A stretch of 64,000 nucleotides of DNA from SZUA-37 sp964472525 (GCA_964472525.1 CAYYLL010000008.1:1-64000), one strand, 5' to 3'; counted from the stretch's first letter, positions 1 through 9,250 are shown. A program made the numbers and translations. The notes: generated from the letters alone by a model not told the origin.

Positions 1-68
1 GGCGCGCATTATACGCACAGAATGAAATCCGTCAACAGTTTATTTCAGTTTTTTTAAAATTAATAACA

Positions 69-88
69 AACCGCATGGTTGTGCGGTT
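69..88 (-). terminator. probable intrinsic terminator
   Basis: A 7-bp perfect stem (AACCGCA / TGCGGTT) with a 6-nt loop lies about 60 bases past the stop of the REC-GGDEF-EAL gene. Read on the minus strand it is followed by a moderately T-rich stretch (TTTGTTATTAATTTT). It would end the two-gene response-regulator operon. The U tract is interrupted, so this is a moderate call. Nothing else is visible in bases 1-150. Confidence 0.5.
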
Positions 89-150
89 CTTAAGGGGAGC
101 AAAAGGAAGATAAATTTGGCAGGCTGAATAAAACAAGCAATGAATCAAGC

Positions 151-1872
151 TTAATATTGTACTTGTTTGGCTTTAATGATTAATTCGTCAACCGGACTGG
201 GGCGAGCAAGTGCATATCCTTGTGCATAATCTACACCGATATCCCCAAGTGCTCGCATAATGTCGGCATTTTCAACAAATTCTGCCACGGTTTTTAAGCC
301 AGCGACATGACCAATGTTGTTTACGGCAGCAACAATGGCCGCATCCATGGGATCTTCAAGCATGTCACGCACAAACCCGCCATCAATTTTAAGGTAATCC
401 ACCGGTAAACTTTTTAAATATGAAAAGGAGCTTAAACCTGCGCCAAAATCATCTAGCGCAAACTGACAGCCCAGTTCTTTTAATTGTTTAATAAATTCAA
501 CCGTACTGGCCAAGTTTGTAATGGCCGCTGTTTCGGTCACTTCGAAACATATTTGTTCTGCCGATAAGGCGTATTCTGCAAATTGTTCACGTAAAAAGTC
601 GAAAAAGGCTTTATCACTTAAAGAAGTACCCGATAAATTAAGAAAATAAGTCGCATTTTTCAGGCTTGCGTTAGTTTGGGTTATTTGGACAATCATACGG
701 AAAGCTTCTTTAATCACCCAACGATCAATCGAGGGCATTAAATTATAACGTTCTGCTGCGGGAATAAAGGCACCCGGCGCAATAATTTCACCGTTGTCTT
801 CCAACCGCACAAGAAATTCAAAATTTGTTGCAAGCCCAGGTTGACCACTTACCGGCAACATCATTTGTTGATAAAGCGTAAAGCTATTATTATTGAGTGC
901 GTCATGAATACGCGACACCCATTTCATTTCGCCGTGGCGACGGATTAGGCTGCTGTCATCTTCACTATAAAGATGGTAACGATTACGGCCTGCATCTTTT
1001 GCTGCATAACAGGCCATGTCTGCGGCGCTTAATGCTTCGGTCATGCTTTGTTCTGCGTTGACTAACATGACTAAACCAATACTTGCTCCAATTTTAAATG
1101 TTTGACTTTCCCATACAAAATGAAATTCTTTTACTTCTTTAATTAGGTTGCCCGCAATTAATTGAGCATGATCGAGTGGACAGTTTTCTAAAAGAATTCC
1201 GAACTCATCACCACCCAAACGAGCCAACGTATCACTTTCACGGATCGCTTTATGTAAAATAACCGTGAGTTGTCTTAGTAGTTCATCACCAGCAACATGA
1301 CCGCAGGTGTCATTGATAATTTTAAATTGATCCAGATCGAGGTAAAGTAATGCATGATGAGCATCTTCATTATTAAGCCCGTACAATACACGTTTTAAAC
1401 GCCTCTCAAACTCAGCTCGATTGATAAGTCCCGTTAAGGAGTCATGGTAGGCCATATGCCGAATGGTGTCTTCAGCGCGCTTACGTGCCCGTCGTGTTTC
1501 AACGTCACGTAACTCACGTTCGATAGCCGGTACTAAACGCACAAGATTATTTTTCATAATATAATCTTGTGCGCCTGCTTTCATCGCGGCAACGGCAATG
1601 TCTTCGCCGATACTGCCAGACACAATCACAACCGGCAAACTGTCATCAAATGCTTTAACTTGTTTTAACGCTTCTACCGAGCTGAATCCCGGTATATTAT
1701 GATCCGTAATCACCAAATCCCAACTGTGTTTTGTTAATGCCTGTTCAAGCTCATTTTCATTTTCGACACGCAATAAGTCGGTTTCATAACCGGCTTTTGA
1801 TAATACTCGTTGCATTAGAATGACATCATCTTCCGAATCTTCAACAATCAATAAACGCAAATCTTTTTTCAT
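151..1872 (-). CDS. response regulator with REC, GGDEF and EAL domains
   Basis: Cytoplasmic two-component output protein of 573 residues that could make or degrade cyclic di-GMP. REC occupies about 1-120 (phosphoacceptor Asp57 in VITD), GGDEF about 135-300 and EAL about 320-565. The GGDEF motif is intact at 220-224 and the inhibitory-site RxxD (RESD, 211-214) precedes it by five residues. In the EAL domain the signature reads EFL, but the metal-site Glu, the EVTE, DDFG and LKID motifs and the late Glu (VAEFVE) remain, so phosphodiesterase activity is plausible. The open frame continues upstream, but the start at 1872 is preferred because it gives the usual short lead into the REC fold and lies 10 bases after the preceding regulator. 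No histidine kinase is adjacent. Confidence 0.9.
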   Translation of the reverse strand: MKKDLRLLIVEDSEDDVILMQRVLSKAGYETDLLRVENENELEQALTKHSWDLVITDHNIPGFSSVEALKQVKAFDDSLPVVIVSGSIGEDIAVAAMKAGAQDYIMKNNLVRLVPAIERELRDVETRRARKRAEDTIRHMAYHDSLTGLINRAEFERRLKRVLYGLNNEDAHHALLYLDLDQFKIINDTCGHVAGDELLRQLTVILHKAIRESDTLARLGGDEFGILLENCPLDHAQLIAGNLIKEVKEFHFVWESQTFKIGASIGLVMLVNAEQSMTEALSAADMACYAAKDAGRNRYHLYSEDDSSLIRRHGEMKWVSRIHDALNNNSFTLYQQMMLPVSGQPGLATNFEFLVRLEDNGEIIAPGAFIPAAERYNLMPSIDRWVIKEAFRMIVQITQTNASLKNATYFLNLSGTSLSDKAFFDFLREQFAEYALSAEQICFEVTETAAITNLASTVEFIKQLKELGCQFALDDFGAGLSSFSYLKSLPVDYLKIDGGFVRDMLEDPMDAAIVAAVNNIGHVAGLKTVAEFVENADIMRALGDIGVDYAQGYALARPSPVDELIIKAKQVQY

Positions 1873-1882
1873 CGGGATAACT

Positions 1883-2350
1883 TTATTGGTTTGCAGCAAG
1901 TTGAGGAGATGGAACATTAAGCTCGAGCCAATAGCGGCTAACCTGTTCGATGACTTTTGCAAAATCCAAAAAATCAACTGGCTTACGCAAAAAGCTGTTG
2001 GCACCTAATTCATAACTTACCGAAATATCCTTTTCTTCATTGGATGTGGTTAACACAATCATCGGGATATGTGCTGTTCGGGGATTGTTTCGCACATACC
2101 TTAATAGCTCATGGCCATTTAAACGGGGCATTTTTAAGTCCAGCAAAATTAAGTCGGGCAAGGTATCGGGTACTGTCTTATTGGTACCCGAACCGGGTAG
2201 ATCGGTTTCGATGGACAAATACTCCAAGGCCTCAACACCATCACTTGCAACGTCAACGCAATTAAACTCAGAATACTTTTTTAATGCACGACAGGTTAAT
2301 AGCTCATCATCGGGATTATCTTCCACCAGTAGTAATCTTTTTGTTTTCAT
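1883..2350 (-). CDS. Rcp1-type single-domain response regulator
   Basis: A 155-residue stand-alone receiver protein of the Rcp1/CheY-like type that often partners phytochromes and other hybrid kinases. Visible landmarks are the acidic pair in VEDNPDD, phosphoacceptor Asp71 (ILLDLK), the switch Thr-Thr at about 101-102 and the conserved Lys123 (RKPVDF). Long loops between strands and the C-terminal RYWLELN motif are characteristic of the subfamily. It is the first gene of a two-gene minus-strand operon with the REC-GGDEF-EAL protein, so it may shuttle phosphate to or compete with that protein. It is clearly paralogous to the receiver domain at 3256-3690. The cognate kinase is not in the window. 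Confidence 0.9.
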   Translation of the reverse strand: MKTKRLLLVEDNPDDELLTCRALKKYSEFNCVDVASDGVEALEYLSIETDLPGSGTNKTVPDTLPDLILLDLKMPRLNGHELLRYVRNNPRTAHIPMIVLTTSNEEKDISVSYELGANSFLRKPVDFLDFAKVIEQVSRYWLELNVPSPQLAANQ

Positions 2351-2535
2351 TATTTTAGTTAATAGAACGGTCTATTTCTCTTTAATAATTCGATAAGCTA
2401 CTTAATACACTAAAACTAACATTATTTATAGCTTATTCTGAACATGAATGCCTGCTTTATAAGAATTAACTAATGTTGGAATAAGACTGAATCTAACTAA
2501 AATATTGCAATTTACCCCCATCAATCGATTAATAG

Positions 2536-2563
2536 TTGAGAAATAGTGTAAGTTTGTTATATA
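2536..2563 (+). promoter_or_regulatory. sigma-70-like promoter
   Basis: TTGAGA at 2536-2541 and TATATA at 2558-2563 are separated by 16 bases, about 40 bases upstream of the small gene at 2602. The match is good but unproven. Confidence 0.45.
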
Positions 2564-2601
2564 GTGAGTGCCCCCAATAACTAGATTTTAGGAGCCCAAA
2601 A

Positions 2602-2832
2602 ATGCAAGAACGGGAAGCGAAGTTACTCTGTAAATCTAATGATTTAGTGTCTATTTCGGTATCAACCAATAATTCTGGATGGATAATAAAAATATTAGAA
2701 AAAAACCAGCATGATCCTGATTATTTAATATCAAAACGCTCGACAGATCCGCGTATCTTTAAAACATCGGATGCCGCATTAAGGTGTTGCAATCGAATCG
2801 GATTTAATAAAGTGGAGGTGTTTTTCGGATAA
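2602..2832 (+). CDS. 76-residue orphan domain protein, ParC/RepB-associated-like
   Basis: Small cytoplasmic protein with a strong ribosome site (AGGAG at 2590-2594, seven bases before ATG), its own promoter and its own terminator, so it is very likely real. It aligns from end to end with residues 1-77 of the next gene: the starts MQEREAKLL and MNERDVRLL, and the shared FKTSD and IGF(N/K)K blocks. The pattern of an N-terminal ER(D/E)xxLL, a central Trp strand and a C-terminal FKTxDxA...IGF recalls the small partition-associated proteins (ParC/RepB-type) found on plasmids. That likeness is from memory of the pattern and is weak. Function unknown. Confidence 0.75.
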   Translation: MQEREAKLLCKSNDLVSISVSTNNSGWIIKILEKNQHDPDYLISKRSTDPRIFKTSDAALRCCNRIGFNKVEVFFG

Positions 2833-2867
2833 ACCCATATTTAATTCAATTTATTAACAAAATAACC

Positions 2868-2896
2868 AAGCCAGTTGTTAAAACTGGCTTTTTTTT
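2868..2896 (+). terminator. strong intrinsic terminator
   Basis: A 9-bp stem (AAGCCAGTT / AACTGGCTT) with a 5-nt loop runs directly into six more T residues. It separates the 76-residue gene from its receiver-fused paralogue, so the two are probably transcribed independently. Confidence 0.85.
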
Positions 2897-2985
2897 GTTC
2901 TTTGTGGCCCCCGAAACTGTACTTCTGGGTGTAAATTTAGTAGATTAGCATACTGACTCCCAATTCTGGTTTTTTGGCATATTTT

Positions 2986-3690
2986 ATGAATGAACGTGAT
3001 GTACGCTTACTTTTTGATGCAGGCCACTGGTCTGGAACATCGGTTGTTTATATTGCCGAAGACAAAGCTTGGCGAGTTTACATTAATGCCCTTGAAAAAG
3101 ATGAGCAAGAAACACTTACCCTGAAAACAGGCGCACCTCGAAACTTTAAAACATCCGATACCGCAATACACTGGTGCCATGAAATTGGTTTTAAGAAAAT
3201 AGCGGTACATCTTTCATCAACCAAACCATCTCGTCAAACCGACCTGCAAAAAAGTCTTAAAATTGTTTTAATTGAAGACAATCCGGACGATATTGAACTG
3301 ACCTTACGTGTATTCCAAAATCTAAATGCCAATATTGACGTACTGGTATTAGAAGATGGGGATGAAGCCACTGAGTTTCTTTTTGCGAAAGGAAAATATC
3401 AGTCCAGACAAAAAAATGAACTCCCCAAAATTATTTTACTCGACTTAAAGTTACCCAAAGTCAGTGGTCACGAAGTTTTAAAACAAATTAGAGCAAACGA
3501 CGCAACCAAACATATTCCCGTGGTTGTTTTATCAACCTCAACGGAAAGCGGTGATATTCGCTTAAGCTATGAACTAGGCAGTAATAGTTATATTAACAAA
3601 CCGGTTGTTTATGAGGAATTTTGCAGCGCTCTGGAAGAAATTGGCCGTTACTGGCTTAATATCAATACTGCCGATACGAGCGACATTTAA
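2986..3690 (+). CDS. response regulator: orphan N-terminal domain fused to an Rcp1-type receiver
   Basis: A 234-residue protein. Residues 1-77 match the stand-alone protein of the upstream gene. Residues 91-225 form an Rcp1-like receiver with IEDNPDD, phosphoacceptor Asp153 (LLDLKLP), STS switch residues and the INKPV lysine. Its C-terminus (GRYWLNIN) mirrors that of the regulator at 1883-2350. ATG at 2986 was chosen over an in-frame TTG 12 bases upstream because the paralogue begins at the same aligned residue. The receiver probably controls whatever the small N-terminal domain binds. No output domain such as an HTH or c-di-GMP enzyme is present. Confidence 0.85.
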   Translation: MNERDVRLLFDAGHWSGTSVVYIAEDKAWRVYINALEKDEQETLTLKTGAPRNFKTSDTAIHWCHEIGFKKIAVHLSSTKPSRQTDLQKSLKIVLIEDNPDDIELTLRVFQNLNANIDVLVLEDGDEATEFLFAKGKYQSRQKNELPKIILLDLKLPKVSGHEVLKQIRANDATKHIPVVVLSTSTESGDIRLSYELGSNSYINKPVVYEEFCSALEEIGRYWLNINTADTSDI

Positions 3691-3697
3691 GCGTTAG

Positions 3698-3786
3698 AAT
3701 CAATTATATATCGTCAGGGGTATGGCTCCCCTTTGAAAACCCCAACGGTTTTGTGCTACCGCCAAGCGAACGGGGCATTTAGATTA
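3698..3786. repeat. intergenic repeat element, copy 1
   Basis: About 89 bases that recur at 18979-19068. The first 19 bases are identical, followed by a G4/C4 hairpin, a second hairpin-like A/T-flanked block, a conserved ACGGGG and a shared TTAGATTA at the right end. Both copies sit between convergent genes and end on the stop codon of the minus-strand gene (here tyrS). It may act as a bidirectional terminator or a dispersed repeat. Confidence 0.75.
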
Positions 3787-4975
3787 ATCGGACTTTGGCA
3801 AAACGACGTTTCCCAACCTGATAAATATGCTCGCTGCCAACTTCTACTTTAATATCGCGTGATACCACTTTTTCACCGTCTATTTTAACTGCACCCTGTT
3901 TAATCATGCGATAGGCATCAGAAGTGCTGTTCACTAAACCGGCTTCTTTTAATAAATTGGCAATCGGCAATTCGCCGTCTGCTGCGGTGATTTGTTTTTC
4001 TTCAATATCATCTGGCATCGCCCCTTTTTGGAAACGGGCGATAAAATTTTCGCGTGATTGTGTTGCCGCCGCTGGCGAATGAAAACGAGCAATAATTTCT
4101 TCGGCCAGTAAGAATTTAATATCACGCGGGTTTGCCCCCTGTTCAATTTGTTCCTTAAACCCATCTATTTCAGGCAATGGCCTAAAGCTGAGTAACTCAA
4201 AATAACGCCACATTAACTCATCCGATATTGACATCAACTTGCCAAAAATTTCATCCGGCGCTTCATCGATACCGATATAGTTACCCAATGACTTTGACAT
4301 TTTATTGATACCATCGGTGCCTTCCAATAATGGCATGGTCATCACAACTTGTGGCTTTTGGCCGTAGTGTTTTTGTAATTCGCGCCCAACCAGTAAGTTA
4401 AATTTTTGATCGGTACCGCCTAATTCAACGTCCGATTTCATTGCGACCGAATCATATCCCTGAATTAACGGGTATAAAAATTCATGGATCGCTATCGGTT
4501 GGCCGGAGTGATAGCGTTTATTAAAATCGTCACGTTCTAGCATACGTGCAACGGTATGTTTCGCCGCTAATTGAATTAAATCTGCCGGACTCATTTTATT
4601 CATCCAACTTGAATTAAACATCACCGTTGTTTTATCTTTATCCAGAATTTTAAAAATCTGCTGTTGATAAGTTTTTGCGTTTTCTTCGACTTGTTCAACG
4701 GTTAAAGGTGGACGAGTTGCACTTTTACCGGTTGGGTCGCCAATCATGCCGGTAAAATCACCAATTAAAAACAATACTTCGTGGCCTAAATCCTGAAATT
4801 GACGTAATTTATTGATCAATACTGTATGACCCAGATGTAAATCGGGTGCAGTCGGGTCAAAACCTGCTTTAATTCGCAGCGGTTTACCCGTTTTTAAGCG
4901 TTCAACCAGTTCTGCTTCAACTAAAACTTCATCACAACCACGCTTTAACTGCGCTAATACTTCTGTTTGATTCAT
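3779..4975 (-). CDS. tyrS: tyrosyl-tRNA synthetase
   Basis: Cytosolic class I enzyme charging tRNA-Tyr with tyrosine. The 398-residue protein shows the Rossmann HIGH signature as HLGHT, the GDFTGMIGDPTGK block, the tyrosine-pocket LGGTDQKFN, the KMSKS loop in exact form and a C-terminal S4 RNA-binding domain (about 335-395). The KMSKS variant and length place it in the TyrRS clade typical of many gammaproteobacteria (TyrZ-like) rather than the E. coli KFGKT form. The frame extends to a TTG at 4987, but ATG at 4975 is preceded by GAG at good spacing and is preferred. It is divergent from the M23 peptidase gene, a conserved arrangement. Confidence 0.95.
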   Translation of the reverse strand: MNQTEVLAQLKRGCDEVLVEAELVERLKTGKPLRIKAGFDPTAPDLHLGHTVLINKLRQFQDLGHEVLFLIGDFTGMIGDPTGKSATRPPLTVEQVEENAKTYQQQIFKILDKDKTTVMFNSSWMNKMSPADLIQLAAKHTVARMLERDDFNKRYHSGQPIAIHEFLYPLIQGYDSVAMKSDVELGGTDQKFNLLVGRELQKHYGQKPQVVMTMPLLEGTDGINKMSKSLGNYIGIDEAPDEIFGKLMSISDELMWRYFELLSFRPLPEIDGFKEQIEQGANPRDIKFLLAEEIIARFHSPAAATQSRENFIARFQKGAMPDDIEEKQITAADGELPIANLLKEAGLVNSTSDAYRMIKQGAVKIDGEKVVSRDIKVEVGSEHIYQVGKRRFAKVRLI

Positions 4976-5274
4976 TTGCTTACTCAATTCTAAGAATTAT
5001 CCATTCAATGCCCATAGTTGGCGGCGTACTTTACCATAAGTGTCATTCTCCATTGAGCACTTTTTTAAGCGATAGTAACGAGGTTACTTTGGCATGGCGT
5101 ACTAATATCCACCACCCGATAATTTATCTGCTCAATTTTTAACCAGACAATACTGAGAAGCCACCAATAAGGTACTTTAAATTAACTCCCTATGGTGCAT
5201 CAAATTTGACCAAAACGTAAAATCACGCTATCGTATAGGGAGATGTTCTAAAATGGAAAAAGTGAGTAAATTCC

Positions 5275-6828
5275 GTGAATTACAAGCCATTCTTAACGCG
5301 AGATTTTAAGTCCATTAACTTGGATAAACAAGCACCCGAAAAAAGACCCAAATGGAGTCGATTACACTGGCTGGTTCTCGTTGCGGCTATTACCTCTATT
5401 AGCACCTTGCTGATTTTTGCGTCTAAAGATGTGTCGGCTAAAAAAAGTGATTCGCTCGCTACTATTTCAATCCCCGACAGCAGCCGTGCTATTCCTTTAG
5501 TTCCAGTATCAGCCTCCCTAGCAACGGCATCCACCCCACAAACTCAGATCACCTTACCGTTATCAATCCCCGGTGGCTCGGCTGATACCAATAGCACAGC
5601 CGACTTAAATCAGAATAAATTTATACAAACCGCGTTGATAAAATCTACACTTAAACCAAGTCCTGCACATCCCATTAATAAGAAGCAAGCCGCCATAGAA
5701 AACAGTTCCTCCCCTCTGTATGTCTGGGTAGATGAAAAAGTACGACGCGGTGATTCACTTGCACACTTATTTAAACGCAATAAATTAAGCGCGCAAGATT
5801 TATATAAAATTATGCGCTTGGGCAAAGCAACCCGCTCATTAAAATATATCCAACCGGGGCAAACCTTTAAGTTCCGACTGGATGATAAACAACAACTCGT
5901 CGAAATGGTTTACCAACAAAACCGTTTCCAGTCTCTACGTATAGAACGACAAGATGATAATTTTGTTGCCAGCACAATTTCTCGCGTAGCTCAAAAAAGA
6001 CAACAGCATATTTCCGGTGTTATTAATTCATCTTTATTTGTTGATGCAAAAAAGGCAGGCATGAACGCCGCGCTTATTATGGATCTAGTTTCTATTTTTG
6101 GATGGGACATTGATTTTGCACTCGACTTACGCAAGGGCGATACCTTTTCACTTATTTACGAAGAACATTTTCTAGACGGTTTAAAAATCAAAGACGGAGC
6201 CATTCTTGCCGCCCAGTTTACTAACCAAGGTCGTACTTACCGCGCGATTCGTTATACCGATCCAAAGGGAAATAGTAATTATTACACCCCCAAAGGCTTA
6301 TCCATGCGCAAAGCCTTTTTGCGTACCCCGGTTGACTTTAGACGCATTAGTTCACGCTTTGGCAATCGCAAACACCCGGTACTAAACCGTATGCGTTTAC
6401 ACAAAGGGGTAGATTATGCAGCTCCACGCGGTACACCGGTAAAAGCATCCGGTGACGGTAAAATTATTTTTCGAGGTCGCAAGGGCGGTTATGGCAACGC
6501 CATTATTATTCGTCATGGTGGTCGCTACAGTACTTTATATGCGCACTTAAATAACTTCCGTCGTGGTTTGTATACCGGCAAATTTGTTAAACAAGGACAA
6601 ATCATTGGTTATGTCGGTAGCACGGGTCGCGCAACAGGGCCACACCTGCACTATGAATTTAGAATTAATGGCGTACATCGAAATCCGCTAACGGTTAAAT
6701 TACCCAACGCTGCGCCTATTAATAAAAATTATAAACAAGATTTTAAACAACATGCACAGGGATTATTGGCACAGCTTGATGCCTTTAATTTCAAAATTGC
6801 CGCAAACACTTACTCGCAGTCATTTTAA
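5275..6828 (+). CDS. M23 family murein endopeptidase with LysM-like domain
   Basis: A 517-residue MepM/YebA-like enzyme that cleaves peptidoglycan cross-links in the periplasm. A membrane anchor (about residues 33-50) follows a short basic N-terminus, then comes a Ser/Thr-rich linker, an OapA/LysM-like module (about 155-215) and the M23 zinc peptidase domain (about 345-465). Catalytic landmarks are HKGVD and GPHLHYEF, giving the HxxxD and HxH zinc ligands, so it should be active. The start is a GTG. A better ribosome site (AGGGAG, 5237-5242) serves an ATG at 5253 in another frame that stops after 18 codons. anmK follows 40 bases downstream, linking wall hydrolysis to recycling. Confidence 0.9.
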   Translation: MNYKPFLTRDFKSINLDKQAPEKRPKWSRLHWLVLVAAITSISTLLIFASKDVSAKKSDSLATISIPDSSRAIPLVPVSASLATASTPQTQITLPLSIPGGSADTNSTADLNQNKFIQTALIKSTLKPSPAHPINKKQAAIENSSSPLYVWVDEKVRRGDSLAHLFKRNKLSAQDLYKIMRLGKATRSLKYIQPGQTFKFRLDDKQQLVEMVYQQNRFQSLRIERQDDNFVASTISRVAQKRQQHISGVINSSLFVDAKKAGMNAALIMDLVSIFGWDIDFALDLRKGDTFSLIYEEHFLDGLKIKDGAILAAQFTNQGRTYRAIRYTDPKGNSNYYTPKGLSMRKAFLRTPVDFRRISSRFGNRKHPVLNRMRLHKGVDYAAPRGTPVKASGDGKIIFRGRKGGYGNAIIIRHGGRYSTLYAHLNNFRRGLYTGKFVKQGQIIGYVGSTGRATGPHLHYEFRINGVHRNPLTVKLPNAAPINKNYKQDFKQHAQGLLAQLDAFNFKIAANTYSQSF

Positions 6829-6867
6829 CGGACGCCAAACTGAAGAAGCTGAAGGGAGCTATGCCCA

Positions 6868-7995
6868 ATGCCGGATTATTATATTGGTTTAATGTCGGGT
6901 ACTAGCATGGATGCGCTTGATGCAGCCTTAATTGACTGCAGCAGTAATACAATAAAACTTATCGCACACCATTCTCTAGCACTTTCTGCTGATACCCATT
7001 ACCAGATCAGTGAATTATGTCAGGGGGATAATAATGGCGGCTGTGATAACGAGTTAAAGAAAATGCTACAACTAGATATTAAATTGGCAACCCAATTCGC
7101 AAGCTGTGTTAAGCAGTTGCTTGAAAAGACTCAACTAAAAGCCGCTGACATTATCGCCATTGGCAGTCATGGCCAAACCTTACGCCATTACCCTGACACA
7201 TCAATTCGCAATAGTTTACAAATAGCCGATCCCAATACCATTGCAGAACTGACAGGCATTACCACAGTAGCCGATTTTCGTCGTCGTGATATGGCTGCCG
7301 GTGGGCAAGGCGCACCACTGGTTCCGGCTTTTCATCAGTGGCTTTTTCGCGATAACAAGAAGAATCGTGTTATTTTAAATCTAGGGGGCATTGCCAACAT
7401 TACCATTTTACCAGCCGATAAAAATAAACCTGTCACCGGCTTTGATACGGGTCCTGCAAATACATTAATGAATTACTGGATCCAACGGCAACAAAATAAA
7501 AATTATGATGACAAAGGCGCATGGGCGGCAAGCGGAGAGGTAAATAATGACTTTGTACAACAGTTACTGAGTGATGACTTCTTTCAACTACCCCCACCGA
7601 AAAGTACCGGCACAGACTATTTTAGCCCCGCATGGTTAACTCATCATTTAATCGCTTTTCCGTTTTTATCTTCTGAAGATGTTCAAGCAAGCTTGTGTGA
7701 ATGCACCGTAAGCTCGGTTACAAAAGCAATAAAAAAATACGCGGCTGACTGTGACGAAGTGCTAGTTTGTGGTGGTGGCGCCCACAATGATCATTTAATG
7801 GCACGTCTGCAGGCACAATTCACAGATATACCGGTGGCAACAACCGAAACCGAAGGCATTGCTGCCGACTGGATTGAAGCCATGGCCTTTGCTTGGTTAG
7901 CCAAACAAACCTTAAATAAACAAGCGGGTAACTTAAGCAGCGTAACCGGTGCAACGCAGCCGGTCATTCTGGGTGGCATTTACCTCAGTTCTTAA
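6868..7995 (+). CDS. anmK: anhydro-N-acetylmuramic acid kinase
   Basis: Cytoplasmic peptidoglycan-recycling enzyme that converts 1,6-anhydro-MurNAc and ATP to MurNAc-6-phosphate. The 375-residue protein starts with the family signature GLMSGTSMD (nucleotide binding). It also has the GSHGQT block, catalytic-region DFRRRD and AAGGQGAPL, the NLGGIANIT and GFDTGPAN phosphate loops and GGGAHN near the end. Full length. AGGGAG lies nine bases before the ATG. It probably shares a transcript with the M23 peptidase. The stop is only 20 bases from that of the convergent citrate synthase. Confidence 0.95.
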   Translation: MPDYYIGLMSGTSMDALDAALIDCSSNTIKLIAHHSLALSADTHYQISELCQGDNNGGCDNELKKMLQLDIKLATQFASCVKQLLEKTQLKAADIIAIGSHGQTLRHYPDTSIRNSLQIADPNTIAELTGITTVADFRRRDMAAGGQGAPLVPAFHQWLFRDNKKNRVILNLGGIANITILPADKNKPVTGFDTGPANTLMNYWIQRQQNKNYDDKGAWAASGEVNNDFVQQLLSDDFFQLPPPKSTGTDYFSPAWLTHHLIAFPFLSSEDVQASLCECTVSSVTKAIKKYAADCDEVLVCGGGAHNDHLMARLQAQFTDIPVATTETEGIAADWIEAMAFAWLAKQTLNKQAGNLSSVTGATQPVILGGIYLSS

Positions 7996-8014
7996 CGGAA
8001 TAGCCAAACTGAAT

Positions 8015-9172
8015 CTAGCGTTTGTTAATATCCACATAATGGCGATTAGGTTCACCCGTATAAACTTGCGTGGGTCTAAAGATACGGTTATCCCCCAACT
8101 GTTCACGCCAATGTGCCAGCCAACCAGCTGCACGCGCAATCGCAAAAATAGTGGTAAATTGATCTGCTGGAATGCCCATTTCGGTGTAAAGAATGCCTGA
8201 ATAAAAATCAACATTTGCATAAACACCTTTTTTCGCTAAGCGATCTTCGCAAACTTGCTCAACCACTTTTGCAATTTCAAAGGCCGGATTAATATCGCCA
8301 CCACGGGATTCCATTAATTCATCAACCAATCCTTGTAAAATAGTAGCACGGGGATCTTTGGTTTTGTATTCACGATGCCCCATTCCCCAGATCACGTCCT
8401 TATTTTTTAATTTATTATCAATATATTCTTCGGCCTTATCGGCTGAACCAATCTCGTTTAGCATTTCAACCACTCGCTGATTTGCTCCACCGTGTAAAGG
8501 GCCAGAAAGCGCACCAATGGCAGCCGCAATCACACTATAAGGATTAGCCAATGTGGAGGCATTCACTAACACGGCAAAGGTTGAAGCATTAATGGTATGT
8601 TCGGCATGCAGAATAAAACAAACATCCATTATTTTTGCCAACATCGGATCCGGTTCTTTACCGGTTAACATATATAAAAAGTTTTCAGCGAAAGATAAAT
8701 CCGTACGCGGTTTAACCGGATCATAGCCATTACGAATATGTTCCCACATGGCAACAATTATTGGTAAACGAGAAATAATTTTAACCGTTGTATTATGAAT
8801 ATAATTTAAATCATCACATTGCGAGCCACCGGTTAAACATTCAGAGCCAGGATAAAACATACTTAAACTCGCCACCACTGTTTGTAGCATTTCCATCGGA
8901 TGGCCCGTCGCGGGGAGGTTTTTCATCAGGCCACGTGTATGGAATTTAATATCACGATCAACAATAAGCTGCTGTTTAAATTCATCAAGTTCAAGGTGGG
9001 TTGGTAAACGACCATCCAGTAGTAATAATGTGGTTTCTTCGAAACTGCTGTACTTGGCCAAATCTTCAATGGGGTAACCGCGATAAGCAAGGATCCCCTT
9101 CTCGCCGTCAATGCTGGAAATATTTGATTTTGTTGCAGGTACACCTGCTAAACCAGGTAGATATTCGCTCAT
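8015..9172 (-). CDS. gltA: citrate synthase (short type)
   Basis: Condenses acetyl-CoA and oxaloacetate to citrate at the entry of the TCA cycle. The 385-residue protein carries the three catalytic residues in context: His in LHAEHTINAS, His in GMGHREYK and Asp in NVDFYSG, plus the GPLHGGAN substrate loop. The length fits the short dimeric type (Bacillus and archaea, also 2-methylcitrate synthase) rather than the roughly 427-residue hexameric NADH-inhibited GltA of E. coli. Sequence alone cannot exclude 2-methylcitrate synthase (prpC). No prpB or prpD is nearby, which favours citrate synthase. It is transcribed alone or with the erpA cluster upstream. Confidence 0.88.
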   Translation of the reverse strand: MSEYLPGLAGVPATKSNISSIDGEKGILAYRGYPIEDLAKYSSFEETTLLLLDGRLPTHLELDEFKQQLIVDRDIKFHTRGLMKNLPATGHPMEMLQTVVASLSMFYPGSECLTGGSQCDDLNYIHNTTVKIISRLPIIVAMWEHIRNGYDPVKPRTDLSFAENFLYMLTGKEPDPMLAKIMDVCFILHAEHTINASTFAVLVNASTLANPYSVIAAAIGALSGPLHGGANQRVVEMLNEIGSADKAEEYIDNKLKNKDVIWGMGHREYKTKDPRATILQGLVDELMESRGGDINPAFEIAKVVEQVCEDRLAKKGVYANVDFYSGILYTEMGIPADQFTTIFAIARAAGWLAHWREQLGDNRIFRPTQVYTGEPNRHYVDINKR

Positions 9173-9250
9173 TGCTTACTCCATGTAGTCTATTAATTTA
9201 ATTAGAATAACAGAAAATAACGCCAACGCTATCTACAACACGAAAAAAGA

